From the NCBI GenBank assembly GCA_947630045.1, contig CANRGC010000008.1:34076-98075 (forward strand): a DNA stretch of 64,000 nt. The letters run 5' to 3'. How positions within the stretch are numbered: position 1 is the stretch's first letter; every line of letters begins with the position of its first letter. The translations under genes were made by a program, and so were the position numbers. Positions 37,301-44,881 of the stretch are shown one piece after another. Source of the stretch: Candidatus Gastranaerophilales bacterium (GTDB taxonomy: Bacteria; Cyanobacteriota; Vampirovibrionia; Gastranaerophilales; Gastranaerophilaceae). The notes beneath the pieces were generated by a model, which saw only the letters and a list, made by a program, of their open reading frames with translations, ran no database searches and had not been told where the DNA came from.

Positions 37301-39182
37301 AAGTAAAGGTTCAAGCCTCAATGTTGAAAACGCAGGAATTGTCAATGCAAACGGAATTGATAACGACGGCAAAGTAAAATTCAGCGGTTCTGTTCTTGCA
37401 AACTTTAAGACCTTAACAAATGACGGTTATGCTGAATTCGACGGCGTAAACTTTGGCAGAAAGGAAGATACCAAAGATGAAAAAATCGTAAATAACGGCA
37501 AAAATGAAACAACACAAAGAGCAAAAAGAAGCCTGTATAATGCCGCAGCGAATGAAGCGCCCGAACAAAACGGAATGAAATTTTCAAATACAAACGTAAC
37601 CGTTGCGGTTGAAAACAACGGCGATTTAGAATTTAGCAAAGATAACAACATATTGGGCGGCGTTTCAGGTGAAGACGGCAATATGAAGCTTAGCAAAGGA
37701 ACCCAAAATATCGCAAGCAACATAGAAAACCAATCAATTAAAAATGAAGGCGCAACCACAAATATATATAATTCAGACAATTTAAGCGACAAAAATAACT
37801 CTCTTGAAGTTATAGAAGGCACAATAAATTTATATAACCTCGGAAGCAAGACACTTAAACTTTCTAGTTTATCAATGAAAGGCGGCGAAATTTATATTCC
37901 AAGGGTGGATGTTGACCTTGCAAGCAAAACAATGGGCAGAATAACGGCAGAAGGCGGAAGTTATACAAGCGGCACAATAACCGTTCAAGATATGAACCTT
38001 TTATCTGACAGCTTAGATTTGGTTACACCCGTTCAATTTGCGGATACTTCAGTAAAACAAGCCGTAAAATCAGGCGTAAGAGAAGCTGAAGGACCCGTAT
38101 ACAGATACACTGTAGATTATGTAAGCAATGGCGGCTACGGTGATGGCGGTTACTTTGTATATTCAAGAAAAAACGGCATGGACGGCTATAACCCTTCAGT
38201 GCTTTCAGTTTCCGTTGCAAACCTTGCCGCAAACTGGTCATCATTAAACGAAACTTTTAAATATGTCTTTGAACATCAAGACTCATTTACAAAACTTCCT
38301 CTAAGAGAAAGATTATCAAAAATAAACAAAGATAAATATTCAATAGCTGAAGAAGTAATTCCTCACGAACAATTAAAAGACGAAGGCGCTTGGGTCAGAC
38401 CTTATACAACCTTTGAAAGCATAGATTTGAAAAACGGACCGAGTGTTGATGCAATTACTTACGGAACGGTTGTTGGTATAGACGGCGACTTTAAACGCCT
38501 TAAAAAAGGTTGGTATAACGTCGGAACGGGATATATCGGCTACATTGGTTCAACCATAGACTATAAAGGCGTTGATTCAACAATAAACGGCGGTTTAATC
38601 GGCGCAACCGAAAGCTTCTATAAAGGAAACTTCTTTACGGCAATAACCTTAAGCGCCGGTGCAACTGCGGGTGAAACAAGTTCAAAATACGGAGATGACG
38701 AATTCAGTTCACTTCTTGCGGGCGTCGGAACAAAAACGGGCTACAACTTTGAATTTTTAGACGGCAAGCTCATTTTACAACCCTTACTTTTCTTGAGCTA
38801 CACCTATGTTAATACTTTTGATTACACAAGTGCCACGGGCGCAAAAATTGAAAGCGACCCGCTGCACACGGTTCAAGTTAACCCGAGCGTAAGACTCATC
38901 GGGAACCTGAACGGAGGCTGGCAACCATATCTTTCAGCCGGCTTTGTCTATAACGTTTTAAGCGAATCAAGCGTAACGGCAGGAAACATTGTATTACCGC
39001 ATATGAGTATAAAACCCTATGCTGAATACGGGGTTGGTATACAGAGAAATTGGAAAGACAGATTGACGGCATTCGGACAGGCAATGGTAAGAAGCGGCGG
39101 TAGAAAGGGCGTCGCACTTACATTCGGCTTAAGATTTGCTATCGGAAAAGACCACGCAAACAAAAAGAAAGAAAACCTTTAG
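34338..39182 (+). CDS. Giant autotransporter adhesin with Pmp-like GGAI/FxxN repeats
   Basis: A type V secretion protein of 1614 residues. The frame opens at 34305, but the ATG at 34338 has GAGG upstream and begins a signal peptide (MNYKCILAASLIVATSVSIS, cleaved near WAQ). The passenger (to about residue 700) carries some 17 copies of GGAIYN-like and many FxxN motifs (FKGN, FENN, FDSN), the hallmark of chlamydial polymorphic membrane proteins; it should form a beta-helix. A Ser/Thr/Asn-rich stalk follows, then a C-terminal beta-barrel (from about residue 1335, GAWVRPYTTFESIDL, to GVALTFGLRFAIG). An unusual basic tail KDHANKKKENL follows the last strand in place of a terminal aromatic residue. 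Confidence 0.92.
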   Translation: MNYKCILAASLIVATSVSISWAQDVTINSWSDLNSHAKDYTDHLIIKSNISPDQHIKVGEWDSTTKGSWYLDGGNHKLEVNYQNNGFSIENNITSFVFKNMNMVNFKNDGSSGGVFWNGGNGGQILSSYFNHNGAKDGGVLYNTAGISLIQGTTFYDSFVNNGNGGAIYNNSGATIALIENSHFRKNQVYDGGNGGAIYNEGKITEIKSTDFGDEGTEGNRNIAKDEGGAIYNASQGTIDKINNSGFYYNGVNNDGKNGGAINNQGKIKTITESKFKGNGKGVNGTTQNASVGGAIYNNGTIGENDSEGIINSTFEDNLAKCGGGAIFNDSQGKISKIISSVFKKNYSGDEGGGAIKNKGKIGKITESTFDSNSSDTKLNGTLDSKGAAIYNSDNGTIDEISNSTFTSNTSEDYGGAIGNNKATITKITGNTFGDENDTSKGNKGSSGGAINNQGGVDSGDNGKATISEISNSNFYNNKAEEANSYPRGNGGAISNHHHATITKIVNSIFKGNNANGLKKAEVLSQDSEAHGGAIYNNNDSTIGEITNSTFENNFAHAEHNSSSNHVGRAFGGAIYNGENSKIGKIVADFSGNYAKGTNAFGGAIYNDHKSNGIGEVYGTFKNNYTQTEETKGLALGGAIYTGKDLTLAADGSDEKKANTIVSGNYTKQLNGTKDNNGIFVETGNNSTNSYKTKLTLKAINGGNIQIDDKIDGGKVSTTSSSTTVTRDGHKYDLNIDGDSTGVVTLNGQIINGDTTLKNVLLKLGVDENNTSNVLSDSSTTFKAESGAITFIDNKISNYNINKLTSSDTKWSADIDWKTQTADTITLSDNASSGKVKLSSLNSLNTPTKFEQKDYVFQILKGVNGTKEKGNVELDISDLDIKNIGAEGIYYTEVYSDTVLTSLDSNIKLGTTDTHNDSIIIDGIIYNTLEYISELETHDHEAKFFEFDDGLPVYAYSNKTELDVAGNLTISGEKGNYIDFQETTDFTVSKGSSLNVENAGIVNANGIDNDGKVKFSGSVLANFKTLTNDGYAEFDGVNFGRKEDTKDEKIVNNGKNETTQRAKRSLYNAAANEAPEQNGMKFSNTNVTVAVENNGDLEFSKDNNILGGVSGEDGNMKLSKGTQNIASNIENQSIKNEGATTNIYNSDNLSDKNNSLEVIEGTINLYNLGSKTLKLSSLSMKGGEIYIPRVDVDLASKTMGRITAEGGSYTSGTITVQDMNLLSDSLDLVTPVQFADTSVKQAVKSGVREAEGPVYRYTVDYVSNGGYGDGGYFVYSRKNGMDGYNPSVLSVSVANLAANWSSLNETFKYVFEHQDSFTKLPLRERLSKINKDKYSIAEEVIPHEQLKDEGAWVRPYTTFESIDLKNGPSVDAITYGTVVGIDGDFKRLKKGWYNVGTGYIGYIGSTIDYKGVDSTINGGLIGATESFYKGNFFTAITLSAGATAGETSSKYGDDEFSSLLAGVGTKTGYNFEFLDGKLILQPLLFLSYTYVNTFDYTSATGAKIESDPLHTVQVNPSVRLIGNLNGGWQPYLSAGFVYNVLSESSVTAGNIVLPHMSIKPYAEYGVGIQRNWKDRLTAFGQAMVRSGGRKGVALTFGLRFAIGKDHANKKKENL

Positions 39183-39185
39183 AGA

Positions 39186-39220
39186 TTAGCCCCTTATAAA
39201 AAGGGGCTAAAATTTTTTTT
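39186..39220 (+). terminator. Intrinsic terminator of the autotransporter gene
   Basis: Perfect 10-bp stem TTAGCCCCTT/AAGGGGCTAA (39186-39195, 39201-39210), then AA and eight T. Confidence 0.95.
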
Positions 39221-39276
39221 GCTTTACAAATAAAAGTTTTTTTATAATAATAAAAAAAGAATTGAATAAACCAATT

Positions 39277-39364
39277 GGAGAAGTGCCGGAGTGGTTGATC
39301 GGAGCGGTCTTGAAAACCGTCGTACGTGAATAACGTACCAAGGGTTCGAATCCCTTCTTCTCCT
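39277..39364 (+). tRNA. tRNA-Ser (anticodon UGA)
   Basis: The acceptor stem GGAGAAG/CTTCTCC, D-arm region GCCGGAGTGGTTGATCGGAG, anticodon stem CGGTC/GACCG-like around loop CTTGAAA (anticodon TGA), a long variable arm (GTACGTGAATAACGTAC) and T-arm AAGGGTTCGAATCCCTT give a class II tRNA-Ser. CCA is not encoded. A T-run follows immediately. It separates the core chromosome from the glycan locus, a common integration border, but I see no duplicated 3' end of the tRNA within the window. Confidence 0.96.
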
Positions 39365-39456
39365 TTTTTATTTTTTGCCGTTTATGAAAAAATTTTGAAA
39401 AAAGATTAATATTTGCTAAAATAAGCAAAAAAATTGGGGGAGAGTTTTTATTCGAT

Positions 39457-40137
39457 ATGGAAAATAAAAAAGTGTTTCTAACGGGCGGCAGAGGGGATAT
39501 CGGAAGCGCCATAAAAAAAGTTTTTGAAGAACACGGCTACAGCGTCACGGCACCAAACAGTCAGGAGCTTAATTTAAAAAACAAAGATGAAATAGAAAAA
39601 TATTTTTCAAATAAAGAAAATTCATTTGATGTAATTGTTCACTGCGCCGGAATAAACAACCCCGATACAATTGATAATTTAACTTATGAAAATGTTGAAA
39701 CAACGGCAAAAATCAACTATATGTCATTTTTTGAAATAGTAAAAATTCTTTCGCCGAAAATGTCAAACGGAAAAATTGTCGCCATATCATCGCTTTACGG
39801 AACAATTTCAAGAAAAGGAAGGCTTGCATATACTGCAAGCAAAGCGGCGCTTGAAGGGTGTGTAAAAACATTGTGCTGCGAACTTGCAGACAAAAACATT
39901 CTTGTAAATGCGGTATCTCCGGGGTTTGTTGACACAAAATTAACAAGCAAAAACAACACAAAAGAAAAAATCAAACAACTCGAAGGAAAAATTCCTTTAA
40001 AAAGACTTGCAAAAACCGAAGAAATTGCAAATGTAGTATACTTTTTGTGTTCCGAACAAAATACATATATCTCGGGGCAAAATATCGTTGTGGACGGCGG
40101 ATTGCTTGCGGAAGGAGGACAAGGCTCATGGGAATAG
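39457..40137 (+). CDS. Short-chain dehydrogenase/reductase at the head of the glycan locus
   Basis: The 226-residue SDR has a cofactor motif TGGRGDIGSAI (residues 9-19), NAG-like HCAGINN, catalytic Ser in AISSLYG, YTASK with the Tyr and Lys, and PGFVDTKL. The C-terminus is typical (SGQNIVVDGG). Substrate probably a nucleotide sugar or cyclitol, inferred from the adjoining sugar-phosphate cyclase, which starts 10 bp before this gene's stop, so the two are translationally coupled. Confidence 0.88.
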   Translation: MENKKVFLTGGRGDIGSAIKKVFEEHGYSVTAPNSQELNLKNKDEIEKYFSNKENSFDVIVHCAGINNPDTIDNLTYENVETTAKINYMSFFEIVKILSPKMSNGKIVAISSLYGTISRKGRLAYTASKAALEGCVKTLCCELADKNILVNAVSPGFVDTKLTSKNNTKEKIKQLEGKIPLKRLAKTEEIANVVYFLCSEQNTYISGQNIVVDGGLLAEGGQGSWE

Positions 40138-41259
40138 AATTTTATATTGAAGACAAAACTTTTACCGTGGAAGATAATTTTCACGAGATAGCGGAATATA
40201 CCTTAAAATCTACCCCAAGACCGTATCCTGTGACCGTTAAAAACAATCCGAACGTTTTGGATGAAATTCAAAAACTTTTGGATGAAAACCCGAAAAATCT
40301 TTTGTTTGTAGACAAAAAAGTCTATAATCTCTATTTAAAAGACTTGAAAGTTGACAGTTCAAGGGTTTTTAAAGCGGAAGCAAACGAAAAATTTAAAACC
40401 TTGAAAAACGGTGTTTTAAAGCTGGTAAAATTCCTTGAAAAAAATGAATTTACAAAAGGCGAAACCCTTGTTGCGGTTGGCGGCGGAGTTATTGAAGATG
40501 TTGCCGCATTTGTCGGAGCAAGCTATAAAAGAGGAATTAAATGGACTTTTTATCCAACCACGCTTCTTTCAATGTGCGACAGCTGTATCGGCGGTAAAAC
40601 GGGAATTAACCATAACAAAGTAAAAAACCAGCTGGCTCTTTTTTCTGCGCCAAGAAGGGTAGTTATCAACACGGAATTTTTAAAAACGCTCACCGACTTT
40701 GATATTAAATCAGGCATGGGAGAAATATTAAAGCTCCTTATTTCGGGGGGGGGGTATTTTACGCTTATACCTTGAAAATGTAGAAAATGGCAAGGTAAAA
40801 AGTTTTGATTGTTATAAACCCCTTATTTTATCCTCATTAGCCGTCAAAAGAGCGGTTGTGGAAGAAGACGAATTTGAGCTCAATTATAGAAAATGTTTAA
40901 ATTACGGGCACACAATAGGTCATGCCATAGAAACCCTTTCAAATTATAAAATTCCTCACGGGCAAGCTGTCATAATCGGAATGGTGATTGTAAATAAAAT
41001 TGCCGAAAAAAGAGGAATTTTAAACGAAGAAGACTATGAGCTTACAAGAAAACTTGCGCTTGAACTTTTGGGAAAAAGCATAATAAGAAAAATTTCCCTG
41101 AAAGGTCTTTTAGACCTGTTAAAGAAAGACAAGAAAACCAAAGGTCACACGGTGGATCTTGTTGTTATATCAAAATTGGGCACAACAAAGTTTTTAAAAA
41201 CGGAAGTTAACGAAGAATTTGTTAAAGAGATAGAAGAAATTATTAAGGAGCAATTTTAA
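40128..41259 (+). CDS. Sugar-phosphate cyclase (3-dehydroquinate-synthase fold), phase-variable and out of frame here
   Basis: The gene starts at the ATG at 40128 (GAAGGAGG upstream). The first part has GETLVAVGGGVIEDVAAFVGA, YKRGIKW, PTTLLSMCDSCIGGKTGINH and SGMGEILKLLI, the DHQ-synthase-fold family that uses NAD+ and a metal to cyclise sugar phosphates. A run of ten G (40745-40754) then shifts the frame and gives a stop at 40775. With nine or twelve G the frame continues as ILRLYLENVENGKVK to the second half with NYGHTIGHAIE (metal-binding His) and the stop at 41259, a normal 376-residue enzyme. Next to an FGGY kinase it may act on a heptulose phosphate, but shikimate-pathway DHQ synthase is less likely given the context. 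Confidence 0.88.
40745..40754 (+). repeat. Poly-G tract, 10 nt, in the cyclase gene (OFF length)
   Basis: Ten consecutive G preceded by TTTC. In-frame lengths would be 9 or 12. The tract lies in the conserved core of the protein, so each shift is a null allele. Confidence 0.95.
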
Positions 41260-42572
41260 TGGAAAAATCACTCCTTGTTGATTTCGGCGCTTCAAGAATA
41301 AAAAGCGCAATTCTTGCAGACGATGAAATTTTTGACGTTCAAAGCCACCCTTCAATTTCGCCCTCAAGAACCGATAATTTTAAATTTGAGGTAAAAATCT
41401 CCGACATTTTAGAAAAATTTACTTCAATTTTTAAAAACTATCAGGAAAAATATGGGTTTAATTCGGTTTTTATCTGTTCCGAAATGCACGGTTTTGCACT
41501 CGTTGATGAAAATAACAATTTTTTAACCGACTATATAAGTTGGAAAGATGAAAGGTGCAAAAACGAGCTTGAGGGGGTTAAAACAATTGATTTAATGAAA
41601 GAAGCGCTTGGCGAAACTTTCTTACAAAAAACAGGGCTAAACGTCCGCCCGTGTTACCCTGTTTTTAATCTTTATCATATTTTAAGAAGTTTTGGAATAC
41701 AAAATGAAACAATAAAAGTAATCTCATTGCCCGAAATATTGTCACTTTCGGGGGGAAAATCAAAAAATACCTCTCATGTAACGATGAGCGCCGGACTTGG
41801 CTTTTATAACATCAATACCGAAGATTTCGACGAAGATATTCTTTCTCTTTTTAAAAAGTTTAAGAAAAAGATAATCTTTAATAAGCCCTCTAAAGAGGTT
41901 GAAATTGGCGGATATTTTGAATATAAGGGAAAAAATATTCCGATTTATACAGGGGTTGGCGACCACCAGTGTGCGGTTTTAGGCGCAGGAAACACAAAAG
42001 AAACAATTTCTCTTAACCTTGGCACGGGTTCACAAATTGGAGTAATTGGGGGAAATGTTAAAAATTCCGAAAAACGCCCGTTTTTTAGCAATGAAACCTT
42101 AAGCGTTATAACTCATATTCCCTCGGGCAGATGTCTGAACGCTTTTATAGGCTTTTTATCGGAAATTAACCCGAATAAAGACTTTTTTGAAAGCTTATCA
42201 AAAATTTCTTTGGAAGAAATTGAAAATTCAACCCTTGAATTTGATATGGCGCTTTTTTCAAGCGCATGGAACTATTCCTCGGGCGGTTTTATAAAAAATA
42301 TAGATGAAAATAACTTAACTTTAAAAAATTATCTCTCATCTTTGCTTTTAACATATCTTACACAATATGAAAAAGGGATAAAACTTTTAGACACAAACTC
42401 TTATCAAAAAAGAATTATTTTAAGCGGTGGAATTCCGCACAAATTGCCCGTAATTAAAGAATATTTTATAAAAAAAGGATACAAAACCGAAATAACGGAT
42501 GACGTTTATGAAGAAACCTTAATCGGGCTTAAACTTCTTCAAAAACAGGCGACAAATAAAGCTTTTGTATGA
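41259..42572 (+). CDS. FGGY-family carbohydrate kinase
   Basis: The 437-residue protein has the ASKHA fold: LLVDFGASRIKSAIL (phosphate-1), FICSEMHGFALVDENN, ISWKDERC, GVGDHQCAVLGAG, LNLGTGSQIG (phosphate-2) and ILSGGIPHKLP (adenosine motif). FGGY kinases phosphorylate xylulose, gluconate, glycerol or sedoheptulose. Beside a sugar-phosphate cyclase a heptulose is an attractive substrate, but that is inference. The start overlaps the cyclase stop by one base. A G6 run preceded by TTTC (41750-41755) resembles a short form of the other tracts. Confidence 0.82.
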   Translation: MEKSLLVDFGASRIKSAILADDEIFDVQSHPSISPSRTDNFKFEVKISDILEKFTSIFKNYQEKYGFNSVFICSEMHGFALVDENNNFLTDYISWKDERCKNELEGVKTIDLMKEALGETFLQKTGLNVRPCYPVFNLYHILRSFGIQNETIKVISLPEILSLSGGKSKNTSHVTMSAGLGFYNINTEDFDEDILSLFKKFKKKIIFNKPSKEVEIGGYFEYKGKNIPIYTGVGDHQCAVLGAGNTKETISLNLGTGSQIGVIGGNVKNSEKRPFFSNETLSVITHIPSGRCLNAFIGFLSEINPNKDFFESLSKISLEEIENSTLEFDMALFSSAWNYSSGGFIKNIDENNLTLKNYLSSLLLTYLTQYEKGIKLLDTNSYQKRIILSGGIPHKLPVIKEYFIKKGYKTEITDDVYEETLIGLKLLQKQATNKAFV

Positions 42573-42610
42573 TATTATAAAGGGGTCTTTTTTTAATAAA
42601 AGGAATTTTT

Positions 42611-43201
42611 ATGATATTTAACAAGCCAAAAGAGAATAATAATGCGGAAAATTTTATCATTTTTAATGATGAAGAAAATAAAGACAAATTAGTTTGCGGA
42701 AAATATTCTTGCGGAGAAATTAAGGCTTTATTTCACAGTGTTTACCCTTATAAACTCTATATAGGAAATTTTTGCACAATTGAAAGAGATGTTCTTTTCA
42801 TTGTAAGTTCGGAACACCCGTATAAAAATTTAACAACGTATCCTATTAAAGTAATGATTTTAAAAGAAGAAAAAGAAGCGTGCTCAAAAGGCGATATCAT
42901 AGTAAAAGATGACGTTTATATAGGCGCAAACTCGATTATTTTATCGGGGGTTACAATCTCTCAGGGCGCAATAATAAAAGCGGGGAGCATTGTTACCAAA
43001 GATATTCCGCCATATGCAATTGTGGGCGGGAACCCTGCCAAGATAATAAAATATCGCTTTGAGCCTGAAATAATTGAAAAATTATTAAAAGTTGATTTTT
43101 CAAAATTAACAAAAGAAAAAGTTCAAAAATTAGGAACAAAATTATATACGGAAATAACAAAAGATAACGTTGATAAAATCGTTGAAACGGTTAATCTTTA
43201 G
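42611..43201 (+). CDS. Left-handed-beta-helix acyltransferase (CatB/WbbJ-like)
   Basis: The 196-residue protein has hexapeptide repeats (YIGANSIILSGVTISQGAIIKAGSIVTKDIPPYAIVGGNPAK, residues about 97-139), the extended-loop histidine in SSEHPYKN and the C-terminal KYRFEPEIIEKLLK helix of xenobiotic-type acetyltransferases. In glycan loci such enzymes O- or N-acetylate nucleotide sugars. It ends 34 bp before the predicted invertible promoter, whose promoter currently points into it antisense. Confidence 0.85.
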   Translation: MIFNKPKENNNAENFIIFNDEENKDKLVCGKYSCGEIKALFHSVYPYKLYIGNFCTIERDVLFIVSSEHPYKNLTTYPIKVMILKEEKEACSKGDIIVKDDVYIGANSIILSGVTISQGAIIKAGSIVTKDIPPYAIVGGNPAKIIKYRFEPEIIEKLLKVDFSKLTKEKVQKLGTKLYTEITKDNVDKIVETVNL

Positions 43202-43235
43202 CCCGATTTTTTAATTTATTTTTTTTAACCAAAAA

Positions 43236-43383
43236 TGCACCATAATCTGACAATATGGTGCATTTAGTCGTTATGTCCAGTATATCCGGCTTTTTCTCAT
43301 GTGTCAATTTGTAAGTGTTATAAAAAAACCGGCCCAAAAGTCTTGCTTTTAGCTAAAGCACCATATTGTCAGAAATTGTTGCA
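43236..43383. promoter_or_regulatory. Candidate invertible promoter segment 1 (inverton 1)
   Basis: Two 26-bp sites face each other at 43236-43261 and 43358-43383, matching at 22 of 26 positions, with a perfect inverted 15-mer (CTGACAATATGGTGC at 43247-43261; its complement at 43358-43372). Each site is itself an imperfect palindrome of half-sites TGCAMCAW and ATGGTGC around an 11-bp core, the layout of a tyrosine-recombinase site. The 96-bp interior holds one strong promoter. It lies upstream of the glycosyltransferase operon (ATG at 43418). The same site family bounds the segment at 53731. Inversion itself is inferred. Confidence 0.75.
43279..43307 (-). promoter_or_regulatory. Strong sigma-70 promoter inside inverton 1, now pointing left
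   Basis: On the minus strand: perfect TTGACA (43302-43307), 17 bp, TATACT (43279-43284). It now fires away from the downstream glycosyltransferase genes and antisense into the acyltransferase. After inversion it would start near 43347 and read into the ATG at 43418. Confidence 0.75.
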
Positions 43384-43417
43384 AAAATGCTGTTTTAAAT
43401 TTTAAGCGAGGGGAAAT

Positions 43418-44818
43418 ATGAACACGGAAGAAAAATATCTGAACGATTTATACAAATTGGCTGAAGACAACAAAATTGATATAGATAAATCTAAAATGAA
43501 AAACTTAAACAGCTATAAAAAAATTTTAAGACTTCATAAGATAATATCAAAATCAAAGATAAATTTTTCAAACATAAAAAAATCAAAAGACAAAAAAACC
43601 GTTTTGTGTATAGAGCCAAACGTTGCGCATGATTTTTTGCTTCCGAGTTTTTATAAATATTTTCATGATTTAGGTTACGAAGTCGACTTCCTTTTATCAG
43701 AAGATTTTGATAAAAAAAGGTGGGACTTTTTTGAACATATTCCAAAAGAAAATTACAGAAAATTTATAGTCCCCTACGCTGTTTTAAATGCCTATATGTC
43801 CCTTGATTGCATTTCGGAATATGACGTTATTATGTTAAACACGGATATTATCTGGGACAAAATGTGGTACAGATTAAATCCTGTGAAAAATTATCTGCAC
43901 TATTTAAAAAATATTTTTAATATTGTTCCAAAAACTAAAAATAAAGTTTTAGAACTCATTGTTCATGTAAATATGGCAAGAACCGAAGATGAAATAAAGG
44001 TTATGCTTGAAAAACATCAGTTTTTAGACGGCAGCCCCATTTTTTCTCTTATCGGATATAAAGGCATTCCGATGTTAAGCGGTCAATATTTCGGAGATGT
44101 TAAAATTACGCCAAAATCACAAGATATATGCAAGTTTATCTCTCTTGGGTATGTAATACCGACTCAAAAAAATCATCACTTACTTATAGAGGCGGCAGAA
44201 AAACTTGTAGAAAACAATATCAAAAATTTTAAAATTATGGTCTTTGACGGGAAAAAGAGCAACAATGTTTTCAATGTTCCTGAACATTTGGCTGAATATT
44301 TTGAAATTTTAGGCGAAATGAAACCGCCTGAATTATTTAACTATATTGAAGAAGCCGACTTCATTACAACCCTGTGGGACAGTCAAAACGATTTTATGCG
44401 GGAAACTTTTGGCAGCGGCACCGGAAGCACAATGAATGCGTTCCAACTCGGCTTTCTAAAACCTGGGTTAATGGAAGACTTTTTTGTAAAACCCATGGGC
44501 TTTAGTGAGGAAAACGTTATTTCATACAAAGGAAACGACTTATATTCGGCAATGAAAAGAGCAATAGAGATGAGCGCTTCGGAATATGATGTTTTACAAA
44601 ATAATTTAGCTAAAGAAGCAAAAAGAAGATACAATCAAACAATAAACGACTTAAAGGAAGTTATCTCAAATAATGAAAAGAAAAAATATAAACGTGTAAT
44701 TATATTTAAAAACGAATTAAAATCATTCTTACAAAAGATATTTTCGACAGGAAACGAAAATAACCATAAACTTATCAGAATTTTAGGCTTTAAAATAAAA
44801 ATAAAAAAAGAAAAATAG
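43418..44818 (+). CDS. GT-B type glycosyltransferase
   Basis: The 466-residue protein has a N-terminal region (TVLCIEPNVAHDFLLPSFYKYFHDLGYEVDF, residues about 62-92) and a C-terminal half with ISLGYVIPTQKNHHLLIEAAEKL, FEILGEMKPPELFNYIEEADFITT and a GSGTGSTMNAFQLGFLKPGL segment, similar in layout to GT4 enzymes. It ends HKLIRILGFKIKIKKEK, a basic motif also found (YRIFGIKIKVKRLA) in the protein at 62816. GAGGGG precedes the ATG. It is the first gene after inverton 1 and should be off in the present orientation. Confidence 0.75.
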   Translation: MNTEEKYLNDLYKLAEDNKIDIDKSKMKNLNSYKKILRLHKIISKSKINFSNIKKSKDKKTVLCIEPNVAHDFLLPSFYKYFHDLGYEVDFLLSEDFDKKRWDFFEHIPKENYRKFIVPYAVLNAYMSLDCISEYDVIMLNTDIIWDKMWYRLNPVKNYLHYLKNIFNIVPKTKNKVLELIVHVNMARTEDEIKVMLEKHQFLDGSPIFSLIGYKGIPMLSGQYFGDVKITPKSQDICKFISLGYVIPTQKNHHLLIEAAEKLVENNIKNFKIMVFDGKKSNNVFNVPEHLAEYFEILGEMKPPELFNYIEEADFITTLWDSQNDFMRETFGSGTGSTMNAFQLGFLKPGLMEDFFVKPMGFSEENVISYKGNDLYSAMKRAIEMSASEYDVLQNNLAKEAKRRYNQTINDLKEVISNNEKKKYKRVIIFKNELKSFLQKIFSTGNENNHKLIRILGFKIKIKKEK

Positions 44819-44881
44819 TTAATAATTTCTTTTTTATTTAAGTTTTATGATAAGATTAAAAAGTTGCAGCGGAGAAATTTT

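Noticed and set aside
39207..39512. Minus-strand 101-residue reading frame
   Set aside because: It runs antisense through the tRNA-Ser and its upstream region and has no coding signs.
40858..41259. Independent 133-residue gene
   Set aside because: It is the C-terminal half of the sugar-phosphate cyclase, separated only by the poly-G frame change at 40745.
43236..43383. MITE or decayed insertion sequence
   Set aside because: No target-site duplication is seen around the repeats, the interior is a promoter and not transposase debris, and the same site family bounds another promoter at 53731.
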